Shown here piece after piece: positions 7,830-15,414 of a stretch of DNA of 38,030 nucleotides. The stretch is taken from contig JAIEQI010000227.1 in assembly GCA_019747875.1 (NCBI GenBank), forward strand, positions 1 through 38,030, read 5' to 3'. Source of the stretch: Candidatus Obscuribacterales bacterium (GTDB taxonomy: Bacteria; Cyanobacteriota; Vampirovibrionia; Obscuribacterales; Obscuribacteraceae). The position numbers and the translations under genes are program-made. The first letter of the stretch is position 1; each line of letters starts with the position of its first letter. The notes under the pieces were generated by a model. That model saw only the letters and a program-made list of their open reading frames with translations. It had not been told where the DNA came from and searched no databases.

Positions 7830-8282
7830 TCAGGCTCCGCTTTGTTGGGCAGATTTCTTCGTTTTGATCAGTTTAATGGTATTGATGATCAGGCGGATGG
7901 TGCCGCATACGGTGACAATAACGCCGAGGATTTGCCACGGCCAACAGATGTGATATTCAGCCAGGTGGTGTTTGATGTCCAGGCTTTGTGCTGGCAGGCT
8001 GGAGTCCGGAATGCACAAAAGAAGCAACAGAAACCATCCGATGAATGTTGTGAGAACTCCCCACGCTATCCAGATCAGGCTCCAGGGACAAATCCAGATT
8101 AGTGGAAAAAATCCGAGTAGCAGAATCGTATCTGGTACCCAAATCAGTGGTGATGTTGGTGGAATGCAAAAACTGAGGACAATGCTTAGAATCCACAGCC
8201 CGCAAGCCGACCATCCCGCTATTTTGTTGGCGCGACTTTGTTCTTTCTTTTTTGGCTGCTCGGCGGTTGCTGTTTCTTCCAT
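7830..8282 (-). CDS. Small polytopic membrane protein of unknown function
   Basis: This 150-residue protein has a charged, Lys/Gln/Glu-rich N-terminal 20 residues. Three to four hydrophobic helices follow (SACGLWILSIVLSFCIP, PDTILLLGFFPLIWICPW, SLIWIAWGVLTTFIGWFLLLLLC, and QILGVIVTVCGTIRLIIN near the C-terminus). It is rich in Trp. It has no recognised family motif. It sits 22 bases downstream of the TOPRIM gene on the same strand, so it is probably co-transcribed with it. A partner relationship is inference only. Confidence 0.7.
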   Translation of the reverse strand: MEETATAEQPKKKEQSRANKIAGWSACGLWILSIVLSFCIPPTSPLIWVPDTILLLGFFPLIWICPWSLIWIAWGVLTTFIGWFLLLLLCIPDSSLPAQSLDIKHHLAEYHICWPWQILGVIVTVCGTIRLIINTIKLIKTKKSAQQSGA

Positions 8283-8304
8283 CGCGCCAACGCTCCAATT
8301 CTTA

Positions 8305-9519
8305 TCACATGCTTTTAAGTGTCTTCAGCAGAGACTTTGCATCATCTGGGATGTCGCTGGTCTGTCTAATTCTTGCCGATTGAAACTGAGCAAAACCTAC
8401 TTTATCAAAATTGCCGAGTCCGCGCGCGCGCCACAGGCGATCAAGCTGTTCTGTGCGGTGCTCTCCATCCTTAAGTTCGTCTGCGCGCAAGAGTTCCGAA
8501 ACACCCATGCTGTGCAAATAGGCATTCAATGTTTCAAGAAGAGATAGGGCTGGGAAGGTGTCTTCAAGCTCGCCCTCTCTCCATACATGCAAGCGATCTG
8601 TATCTCTCAGCAAGTCGTGGATTGTCGCTGCTTGTTCAATCGCGTCGTGGTCGAGTACGCACAAGATGGGCAATACAGTTGTGTCTCGCAGATGCAGATA
8701 CCTTCTTAGAAGTTGATTGGCACCGCCGCAGGAAATGAACATAACGGTCGCAGTTTGTGGGCTAATGCCAGACAAACTAACGAATCGCGGAAGTACAATA
8801 GCTTCGGTGTTGCCCTCCACTAGCGCCAGTATTGTCGGTTGAAAATTGCTGGGCAGTTCGCTTCGCTCTTCTTTCAAAAGCTTATCGAATTCGCTCAATG
8901 CATTCTTGAAGAATTCTTTGGAAAGAGTTGGTCGCATGAGGTCGAGGCGCGCCATAAATCGAGCAATAAAGATCGCCATCGGATCCTCAGCCCACGGACC
9001 AGCTGACTCTAAAACGCGCCAGTAAGGAACGATATTCCAGGCGTGATGCAGGTACTGGATTTGTGCTTGCGATGGAACGACAGTGGTATCAGGTTCGGTG
9101 CTTAACGTGTCGCCCGCAATTGCTTCCAAAATAGCAACTTCTTCTTGCTCGGTACTGCTCAGTTCCTTCGCATTCTCTTCGTTCGTCTGGGAGAGCAGCC
9201 AAATATCAAACTCAGCGCTATCAAATGTTTGCAGATCCTTTAGAGCCAGAACTAAGTTCATCGAGCGCGCCGTCAGATCAAGAAGATCCTCAGGTGTTCC
9301 AAAAACGGCCTTGAAGCACTCTTGCTGTTCTTCAAAACTTGCCTCATCGATGTCTCGCTTGCCGTTAAGGTGACGCGACACCTGCGAGATTAAGCGGTTC
9401 CACCGCCCGGAAGGTTCTTCAAAAATCAAGCAGCGCTGCAAGCTGGACCAAAGTTGATCGAGACTGGGAGTTTTGAAAGATATATCCAAATTGGTTTTGC
9501 GATCCTTTGCTGCAGTCAA
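8305..9519 (-). CDS. Stand-alone OLD-type TOPRIM nuclease-like protein
   Basis: The 404-residue protein ends in a TOPRIM-like domain (about 228-330). The glutamate motif is ALVEGNTEAIVLP (E235, E239), followed by MFISCGGANQL, the DxD strand CVLDHDA (D290, D292) and EGELEDTFP (315-323). This pattern is that of OLD-family (overcoming lysogenization defect) nucleases. The usual N-terminal ABC ATPase is absent: no Walker A, no signature motif. Residues 1-225 are helical and unassigned. The start is a TTG at 9519. Its first bases overlap the stop of an upstream 18-codon ORF (TTGA), suggesting coupling. An adjacent small membrane protein gene follows. A role in DNA repair or phage defence is possible but not shown. 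Confidence 0.75.
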   Translation of the reverse strand: MTAAKDRKTNLDISFKTPSLDQLWSSLQRCLIFEEPSGRWNRLISQVSRHLNGKRDIDEASFEEQQECFKAVFGTPEDLLDLTARSMNLVLALKDLQTFDSAEFDIWLLSQTNEENAKELSSTEQEEVAILEAIAGDTLSTEPDTTVVPSQAQIQYLHHAWNIVPYWRVLESAGPWAEDPMAIFIARFMARLDLMRPTLSKEFFKNALSEFDKLLKEERSELPSNFQPTILALVEGNTEAIVLPRFVSLSGISPQTATVMFISCGGANQLLRRYLHLRDTTVLPILCVLDHDAIEQAATIHDLLRDTDRLHVWREGELEDTFPALSLLETLNAYLHSMGVSELLRADELKDGEHRTEQLDRLWRARGLGNFDKVGFAQFQSARIRQTSDIPDDAKSLLKTLKSM

Positions 9520-9572
9520 TGTGTAAGCGCTCCGCGGCTTGACGCCTTTTCGTTCATTCGCGCGTTACTCAT
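9516..9572 (-). CDS. Possible 18-residue leader ORF for the TOPRIM gene
   Basis: An ATG at 9572 preceded by AGGAG at two-base spacing opens an 18-codon frame starting MSNARMNEKASSRG. It stops with TGA at 9518-9516, overlapping the TTG start of the TOPRIM gene. It may be a translational-coupling leader, or the true N-terminus separated from the main frame by a real or sequencing frameshift. Confidence 0.35.
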   Translation of the reverse strand: MSNARMNEKASSRGALTH

Positions 9573-10017
9573 AGCTCCTGTTTGGTGCTCGCATGTGGGT
9601 CCCGATCCCAACGCGCCGTTTGAGGGACCACATGATCCTACCATGTGCCGGTGCCCGGAGTGGCGCCACGTTTCGAGATTCCATGTGTTCGATCTAATGT
9701 GAAGCAGGACCGAGCTTTGGTATTGATTCGATTACAAGCTTGTCATTCCTTTGCCTGCAAGCGATTAGAGATTCGGGACTGCCGAATTCTCGCAGTCATT
9801 TTCTTATATCTCTGTAAACTTACAGCCTATGCTCGTAAAAACCCCTTTGCCAAATTCATTAAAGGCATTATTTTAGATGTATGACTCGATAAGCACACGA
9901 CCCCCACAGAAATTGCGATCCCGCGACGCGGATCAGCTATCTGCTGGGAGGTATTTTTGTCTTCGCGTGTTCGAAGGCGATGTGTTTAGAGAGTTTTTTT
10001 CGTTCGGAGATAGAGCA
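9573..10017. other. Divergent intergenic region with hairpin
   Basis: There are about 445 bases between the TOPRIM leader and the MATE gene. One hairpin is visible: ATGTGGGTCCC (9593-9603) against GGGACCACAT (9624-9633), with one bulged base. It has no T-tract. An in-frame ATG at 9877 upstream of the MATE gene encodes an unlikely extension and has no ribosome binding site. No other gene was seen here. Confidence 0.5.
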
Positions 10018-11436
10018 ATGAATTCCCCAACAATTTCAGAGCAGGAGTTGCGCGAAAACGCTGATAACAAAGCGTCTACGAAGATCTCAGCTGAAGACGA
10101 AATAATCGTCAGCGGCTCGCTCTGGCGTGCCATTTGGCAATTATCTTGGCCACTCTACCTCAACATGATGATCATTTCGGTCGCCACCATGTCAGAGGTA
10201 TGGGTTGGCGGACATTTGGGATCTGGGGCCCAAGCAGCTATTGGTTTGGGCGGGCAAATCTGGTTCTTTATGATTATTCTTGTCGTTGCACTTTCGGCAG
10301 GAACAAATGCACTGGTCAGTAGATTCTGGGGCGCCGGAGATATGGAAAACGCCATAGTAGCTGCCAGGCAGTCGCTCATGTTTTCCGTGTTTTTCGGAAT
10401 ATTTGCCGCTGGTTCGGGACTCTTGTTATGCCGTCCGCTGCTTCGTGCGCTTGGAGCCAGTGCAGAGGTTGAGCAACTAGGTTGGGATTTTCTCAAATAC
10501 GACATGATTGGAACATTGCCGATCACCGTGCATTGGGTATCCAACTCAATCTTCCGCGCGCGTGGCGACACCAAGATACCGATGTACACCATGTGTTTAG
10601 TTGTTGCTTTGGTGATAACGCTTAACTATGTTTTGTGCATTTATCCATTCCATGTAGGAATCAGCGGTTTGGGCATGTCCTGGACAATCGCAAGCTTCTT
10701 CGGATTGGCACTTTCTTTGTACCTGCAAAGAAAGTCCGTGATGGGATCTTGTATGGATTGGAACGGGCCTGGGATTTCGAAAGATTGGTTCATGAGAATC
10801 ATGAAGATCGGGATTCCTGCTTGCATCCAAGACCTTGCATGGGTCGGCGGCAACTTTGTTCTCCTTTATATCCTCGCGAGGACCATTAATCCGACCGCCA
10901 GTGAAGCGGCTTGGGCGATTGGTTTGAGGGTGGAAGAAACCCTGGGGGGCATGCCGGTATATGCACTTAGTGGCGCTGTTGCCACGCTCGTTGGGCAAAA
11001 CCTGGGAGCAAATCAGCCGCAGCGTGCTGAAGAAGCTGGCTGGAAAGTCACCGCTGTTGGTGCCATCTATAACTTGGTTGTCGGTGTGATCTTGTTTCTG
11101 TCGGCGGATCTGGTGTCCTCTTGGATGAGTAAGGATCCGGCTGTCATTAAGTGTTCAGCTGACTACCTCCGTATCGTTGGAGCGGCACAGCCTTTCGTTG
11201 CTATGTGGCTGATTCTCGTCGGCGCATTGCAGGGAGCCGGTTATACCCGCTGGCCCATGGTGGTGACTGTGGTGGCATTGGTCGGATTCCGCTTGCCGCT
11301 TGCCTGGTACCTGAGCATTCCGCTTGGTATGGGTGCAAACGGAACGTGGATTAGCCTTGCCATCAGTGGCGTTGTCGTCGGACTATTGCTTGCCTACCAG
11401 TTCAAGTTCTGCAGTTGGAAAACGCAGAAGGTCTGA
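10018..11436 (+). CDS. MATE-family efflux transporter
   Basis: This is a multidrug and toxic compound extrusion transporter exchanging cations for organic substrates across the inner membrane. From the ATG at 10018 it has 472 residues and about 12 hydrophobic helices arranged as two halves, beginning at LWRAIWQLSWPLYLNMMIISVATMS. The repeated family features VGGHLGSGAQAAIG, TNALVSRFWGAG and the second-half GAVATLVGQNLGANQPQRAEEAGW are present. GGAG lies about nine bases before the chosen start. A longer frame starting at 9877 would add 47 residues of non-family sequence and is rejected. The substrate cannot be told from sequence. A hairpin with a T-tract follows the gene. Confidence 0.92.
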   Translation: MNSPTISEQELRENADNKASTKISAEDEIIVSGSLWRAIWQLSWPLYLNMMIISVATMSEVWVGGHLGSGAQAAIGLGGQIWFFMIILVVALSAGTNALVSRFWGAGDMENAIVAARQSLMFSVFFGIFAAGSGLLLCRPLLRALGASAEVEQLGWDFLKYDMIGTLPITVHWVSNSIFRARGDTKIPMYTMCLVVALVITLNYVLCIYPFHVGISGLGMSWTIASFFGLALSLYLQRKSVMGSCMDWNGPGISKDWFMRIMKIGIPACIQDLAWVGGNFVLLYILARTINPTASEAAWAIGLRVEETLGGMPVYALSGAVATLVGQNLGANQPQRAEEAGWKVTAVGAIYNLVVGVILFLSADLVSSWMSKDPAVIKCSADYLRIVGAAQPFVAMWLILVGALQGAGYTRWPMVVTVVALVGFRLPLAWYLSIPLGMGANGTWISLAISGVVVGLLLAYQFKFCSWKTQKV

Positions 11437-11438
11437 CG

Positions 11439-11470
11439 CGAAAGTTTTAGAAAAAATCTTTCGATTTTTT
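11439..11470 (+). terminator. Probable intrinsic terminator of the MATE gene
   Basis: CGAAAG (11439-11444) pairs with CTTTCG (11458-11463) around a 13-base loop, followed by ATTTTTTT. The stem is short, so strength is uncertain. Confidence 0.55.
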
Positions 11471-11504
11471 TGAACTCTTGGCATATGTTTTGACGACTAA
11501 CAAG

Positions 11505-11567
11505 ATAGGTGACCCAATCAGTTGAGTTGTGTGGGCAAGTACGCTCACATAGGTCACCTATTGGGTC
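11505..11567 (+). promoter_or_regulatory. Two mutually exclusive inverted repeats upstream of the RadC-like gene
   Basis: ATAGGTGACC (11505-11514) is the perfect complement of GGTCACCTAT (11552-11561). Overlapping it, GACCCAAT (11511-11518) is the perfect complement of ATTGGGTC (11560-11567). The two pairings share bases and cannot form at once. An inner TGTG/CACA stem lies in the loop. The element ends about 60 bases before the start codon and could be an operator or a switching mRNA leader. Confidence 0.5.
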
Positions 11568-11628
11568 GCTCCTTATCTACCCTCGGCACGCTGAAATTCA
11601 GTGTGTATTTGCTGCGAAGGAGAAACTT

Positions 11629-12378
11629 ATGCCGACTAATTTGACAAATAACCTCATGCCATTTCCAACTAAAGTTGCTTCATTTGAGTCTGTTTCGTTG
11701 GATGCTGTAGCGTCAGATTCTAAATCTGCCGAAAGTGATTCCCAGGCAGATGAGCTTGATTTCTTCAAGCCGGAATTCGATTCTCAGAATGCAATGCTCG
11801 ATTCCGGTAACGATGAGTTGGATTCCTACAACGCGCAATTTGCTGTTCTGATGGATCATTCAAGTATTGAATCGAAAGGACCTTCTAAACGTTTCAAACG
11901 TTCACTGCGCCAGAGGCTGAAATACTTTATTCCAAGGTTCAAACTGTGCTTGGTTCAAGAGGGAAAGAAAAGTCGAGAGGTTTTCACCATTCGCACGCCC
12001 CTTGATGCAATCGACTTTTTGGAGCCCTTGCGATTGGCTTCGGAAGAGCATTTTGTCGCGCTGCACCTTAATGTGCGTCACGAAGTTATTGGGCTGCATG
12101 AAATTTCACACGGGACAGTTTCAACAAGTTTGGTCCATCCACGCGAGGTCTTCAAAGCCGCAATTCTTGCCAACAGTTCCGCCATCATCGTTTGCCACAA
12201 TCATCCTTCTGGCTCATATCTTTGGCCAAGCCCAGACGACATGACCACGACGGCACAGCTAATAAAAGGCGCCAACATTCTGGGGCTTACTTTACTCGAT
12301 CACCTGATAGTTGATCGAAACGATGAAACTTACAGCATTCGCGAAAACCACCCAGAACTCTGGGAAGAGCCAAAATGA
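11629..12378 (+). CDS. RadC-like JAB/JAMM-domain protein with acidic repetitive N-terminus
   Basis: From the ATG at 11629 (AAGGAG seven bases upstream) the protein has 249 residues. Residues about 115-245 form a RadC-type JAB domain: a conserved Glu before SHGTVSTSLVHPREVFKAAI, the metal motif HNHPSG (H190, H192) and an Asp at 203 or 204. The metal loop is one residue longer than in typical RadC (HNHPSG-x7-D). The helix-hairpin-helix N-terminus of E. coli RadC is absent. Instead residues about 20-80 are acidic and contain degenerate repeats such as DELDFFKPEF and DELDSYNAQF. RadC domains are metalloprotease-like and common on mobile elements, but their cellular role is unsettled. The gene stands alone with its own leader. 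Confidence 0.85.
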   Translation: MPTNLTNNLMPFPTKVASFESVSLDAVASDSKSAESDSQADELDFFKPEFDSQNAMLDSGNDELDSYNAQFAVLMDHSSIESKGPSKRFKRSLRQRLKYFIPRFKLCLVQEGKKSREVFTIRTPLDAIDFLEPLRLASEEHFVALHLNVRHEVIGLHEISHGTVSTSLVHPREVFKAAILANSSAIIVCHNHPSGSYLWPSPDDMTTTAQLIKGANILGLTLLDHLIVDRNDETYSIRENHPELWEEPK

Positions 12379-12440
12379 TTTGATGCTTGTACTAATCCGA
12401 AACAAGCAATGTTTGACTTTTGCTTTTAGAACCAATACCA

Positions 12441-13007
12441 CTAAACATAGATCGCGAGGTGTGGAATTCGACTTCTCAGTCTTTGGATCTGATCATTGTC
12501 ATTTATGCGGTTCTGTCTACCAACAAAACTGGCATAAAACTGTGCGTAATATTTTTCTCCTCGATCGGCAGTCTCGTTGTTTCCGCTCTCGCGTAATGCC
12601 TCCCATTCCAGTTCTTTTTCTTGGTGTAGCTCTATAATCCTATCCACCAGTTCCTTTTGGTTGATCGGACCGTTCTGCTCAAAAATCCATTTATCCAGAT
12701 CCTCCATGGTACGAATTCTTTCCTTTGGAGTGTCTTGCGCTGTGGATTTATCGCCAGTGTTTTCGGAAATCAACGGGGTGTCGCTGGGAGACCCTCCTTG
12801 TGCTGTCTCATCCATATTAAGATCAATCTGTGGCAAGTTTGCCTTCAATGGCAACAATGTTTCCTTCGCTTGGTTTCCTTTATTGCTAACGGCGGACCAA
12901 TCTGAAAGCACGTCCTTCAACGCTTCTTGCATTGCACTTCTTTCACCGGCTTCAAAGCTTGAAACGGGCTGCTCCTTGCTTGATTCTATATTCGTATCTG
13001 CGCTCAT
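12441..13007 (-). CDS. Hydrophilic protein of unknown function
   Basis: The 188 residues run from the ATG at 13007, which is preferred over an upstream ATG at 13037 because GGGAGGC lies just before it. The N-terminal half is low complexity and acidic (Ser, Glu, Asp, Lys) and probably disordered. The C-terminal half (from about ERIRTMEDLDKWIFEQNG) is predicted helical, with LVDRIIELHQEKELEWEALRES and a Tyr/Phe-rich segment YYAQFYASFVGRQNR. It has no signal peptide or membrane helix. The family is not recognised. It is convergent with the RadC-like gene and its promoter region contains the ispG relic. Confidence 0.65.
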   Translation of the reverse strand: MSADTNIESSKEQPVSSFEAGERSAMQEALKDVLSDWSAVSNKGNQAKETLLPLKANLPQIDLNMDETAQGGSPSDTPLISENTGDKSTAQDTPKERIRTMEDLDKWIFEQNGPINQKELVDRIIELHQEKELEWEALRESGNNETADRGEKYYAQFYASFVGRQNRINDNDQIQRLRSRIPHLAIYV

Positions 13008-13431
13008 TGTTGCCTCCCCAGCCGCACTCTTATGCAACTATTAAATATCAGGTTTCAAAAGGGCATAATGCTGATTGTTGCGCAACTTTGGGCGAATTTT
13101 CCCCGTTCTGTTAAGTAATTCCTTTGTCGCGGACTGCAGGATTCATCAGTACACTCAGGTTACGTTTGAATCACCAGCCCTTGGAGGCTATTGATTTCAG
13201 GTCGGGACTAAAGTGGATCGGAGGTGAGCGTCCTGTCCTGGTTCAATCGATGACAGTTGTTCGAGTGGTCCTGAAAGGGCAACTAAGCATGCGGACGAGA
13301 AGTTCAGGGAATTGTAATTCCGCCTCGAAGTCATGTGGCTTTAGGGACATTTTGGAGACAAGTTGAGGACAAATCGGTCCGACTCGTTGGCTATTCTGTT
13401 TTGCATAGACAACGCACTGGAGGTTTTTGAA
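13008..13431. other. Intergenic region containing the ispG relic
   Basis: There are about 424 bases between divergent genes. Apart from the decayed ispG fragment at 13198-13254 I see no gene. The plus-strand frame spanning 13124-13366 exists only because it passes through the relic. Confidence 0.5.
13198..13254 (+). pseudogene. Decayed fragment of ispG
   Basis: These 57 bases align with the 5' part of intact ispG (14200-14255) at 48 of 57 positions, including one inserted A that shifts the frame. The translated core KWIGGERPVLVQSMT matches KWIGGDHPILVQSMT. Weaker protein-level similarity continues in another frame to about 13320 (GPERATKH against DPESTAKQ) until a stop. The fragment lies about 1 kb upstream of the functional gene in the same orientation, so it is a relic of a duplication or gene rearrangement. 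Confidence 0.8.
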
Positions 13432-14022
13432 ATGTCGTTTTTGGATGATATCGGTGATGCAATTAGTGATGTAACAAGCGCAGTTGGTGATGGCGTCAGC
13501 ACTCTGGCTTCTGAAGCCTATTCAACAGTTCTTTCCCCAACTGAGAGCTTTGCGATGAAAGGACTTGGAGCTGCAGGTTCTGCAGTGAGCAATTTGTTCG
13601 GCGACCTTGAGATTACCGATATCGGTGAACTCGTAAGTGATGTTGGTGAAATCGCGGCTTTTCCGGCAATGGGAATGCCGGTGGCTGTGGTCCGTGAAGC
13701 TCTGGGCAGCGTGATAGCGAAGAGTTCGATTCCCGGTGTTCTCAAGAATAATTCGATCGCCCAGATTCTCGAGAACAACTCAATTACCCAGATTATCGAC
13801 AGCAATCCGCTTGCTAGCCTGGTCGCGAATAACATCAAGGAATCCAATCAAGGTCTGTTTGATGTTGCAGACATGCTCCTGCAGGAGGATAGCCAGAAGG
13901 CTAGCAACGAGACGAACAAGCGTTCGCAAGAAAGCTCTGGCAAGATCAACTTGGAAAAGATGGGTCTGGGCCTGCTCGGCAACAAAGGTCGCATAGCTCG
14001 CCCGGTTAATCGCCCATTCTAA
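13432..14022 (+). CDS. Protein of unknown function with Gly/Ala/Ser-rich amphipathic segments
   Basis: The 196-residue protein starts at ATG 13432 with GGAGGT seven bases upstream. The N-terminus (MSFLDDIGDAISDVTSAVGDGVSTLASEA) is amphipathic and rich in small residues. Residues about 100-150 contain an imperfect internal repeat: NNSIAQILE, NNSITQIID, then SNPLASLVANN. The last 45 residues are polar and basic. It has no signal peptide and no strong membrane helix. The amphipathic, small-residue-rich pattern resembles membrane-associating or self-assembling proteins, but this is inference. It lies between the ispG relic and intact ispG. A weak hairpin at 14035-14053 follows it. Confidence 0.65.
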   Translation: MSFLDDIGDAISDVTSAVGDGVSTLASEAYSTVLSPTESFAMKGLGAAGSAVSNLFGDLEITDIGELVSDVGEIAAFPAMGMPVAVVREALGSVIAKSSIPGVLKNNSIAQILENNSITQIIDSNPLASLVANNIKESNQGLFDVADMLLQEDSQKASNETNKRSQESSGKINLEKMGLGLLGNKGRIARPVNRPF

Positions 14023-14172
14023 TCCTCCTTCTAGTGCGCTCTTGGATAGCGCATCCCTCTTGGCTTGCTTGACTTCTTCTTCGCTAAGGACGTAAAGAGA
14101 GAATTGTTTAAGAGGGGCTCAGATCTTAAGCCCTGTGCTATGGTGAAGGCAGCGGGAAGTCGGGAGTTATCG

Positions 14173-15408
14173 ATGTTACGTCGCAAATCGAAAGCCGTGC
14201 AGGTCGGAACTAAGTGGATTGGTGGAGATCATCCGATCCTGGTTCAATCGATGACCAATACTTCGACTGAGGATCCGGAGAGCACTGCTAAGCAAGTCCA
14301 AGAATTGTGGGAAGCAGGTTCGGAGATTGTCCGTATCACAGTAAACACGCGCGAAGCGGCTGCGGCTGTACCGAAGATTGTGTCCTTGTTAGAAAAGCAA
14401 GGTGTTGATTGTCCTCTAGTGGGCGACTTTCATTACAATGGTCATTTATTACTGAGCGAATATAAGGATTGTGCGCGCTTACTTGCGAAGTATCGCATCA
14501 ATCCAGGCAACGTCGGGCGTGGCGATCGGCATGATGATAACTTCCGTCGGATGATTGAGGTTGCTCTTGAGAATGACAAACCGGTTCGCATTGGTGTGAA
14601 TTGGGGATCTCTCGATCAAGACCTCCTTGCGCGCATGATGGATGAAAATGCAAAACTTGCAGCCCCTTTAGATGCAGAGCAAGTGCTTATCGAAGCCATC
14701 GTGCAGAGTGCGACAGAATCAGCTGCTCTAGCAGAATCCTACGGAATGAAATCCGACAAGATAATACTTAGCGCGAAAGTTTCTGAAGTACAAGATTTGA
14801 TTACGGTATACGATAAACTCGCTAAGCGATGTGATTACGCACTGCATCTCGGACTAACTGAAGCTGGCATGGGAAGCAAGGGGATAGTTGCGACAACCGC
14901 TGCCTTGTCGGTTTTGTTGTGCCGCGGAATCGGTGATACCATCCGAGCAAGCCTCACGCCTGAGCCAGGTGCCAGCCGTAATCTTGAAGTAACAGTTTGC
15001 CAGCAAATTCTGCAGTCTCTCGGGATTCGATCTTTCGCGCCGCAAGTGACAGCATGTCCAGGCTGCGGTCGAACGACAAGCACTCTATTTCAAGAACTCG
15101 CTAAAGAGATTCAGGACTATCTTGCGGTTCAGCGTCCTCGCTGGAAGGAAAAGTATGAGGGCTTTGAGGATCTCAAAGTTGCAGTTATGGGATGCATAGT
15201 GAATGGTCCCGGCGAATCAAAGCACGCAGACATCGGGATCTCCCTTCCCGGAACAGGAGAGGATCCGCGTGCGCCAGTCTACATTGATGGAAGTCACGTC
15301 ACCACATTAAGTGGCAGTGGATTGGTTCAAGACTTTATTAAGCTTCTCGATGATTATGTAGATCGGCGCTACGGTGCGCGAAAAATCGAATCAACCGTGA
15401 GAGCTTAA
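14173..15408 (+). CDS. ispG: 4-hydroxy-3-methylbut-2-enyl diphosphate synthase (IspG/GcpE)
   Basis: This is the penultimate enzyme of the MEP isoprenoid pathway, a [4Fe-4S] protein converting the cyclic diphosphate MEcPP to HMBPP using electrons from ferredoxin or flavodoxin. The 411 residues match the cyanobacterial-type length. The TIM-barrel part includes WIGGDHPILVQSMTN, VGDFHYNGH and RINPGNVG. The cluster ligands are seen at CPGCGR and MGCIVNGPGE. The ATG at 14173 has GGGAG eight bases upstream and is preferred over in-frame ATGs at 14065 and 14140. It ends six bases from the convergent glycolate-oxidase-like gene. Confidence 0.96.
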   Translation: MLRRKSKAVQVGTKWIGGDHPILVQSMTNTSTEDPESTAKQVQELWEAGSEIVRITVNTREAAAAVPKIVSLLEKQGVDCPLVGDFHYNGHLLLSEYKDCARLLAKYRINPGNVGRGDRHDDNFRRMIEVALENDKPVRIGVNWGSLDQDLLARMMDENAKLAAPLDAEQVLIEAIVQSATESAALAESYGMKSDKIILSAKVSEVQDLITVYDKLAKRCDYALHLGLTEAGMGSKGIVATTAALSVLLCRGIGDTIRASLTPEPGASRNLEVTVCQQILQSLGIRSFAPQVTACPGCGRTTSTLFQELAKEIQDYLAVQRPRWKEKYEGFEDLKVAVMGCIVNGPGESKHADIGISLPGTGEDPRAPVYIDGSHVTTLSGSGLVQDFIKLLDDYVDRRYGARKIESTVRA

Positions 15409-15414
15409 ATCCGC

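Noticed and set aside
9877..10017. Upstream extension of the MATE gene
   Set aside because: It adds 47 residues without family similarity or a ribosome binding site, whereas ATG 10018 has one.
13124..13366. 80-residue plus-strand frame
   Set aside because: It only exists by passing through the frameshifted ispG relic. There is no start signal.
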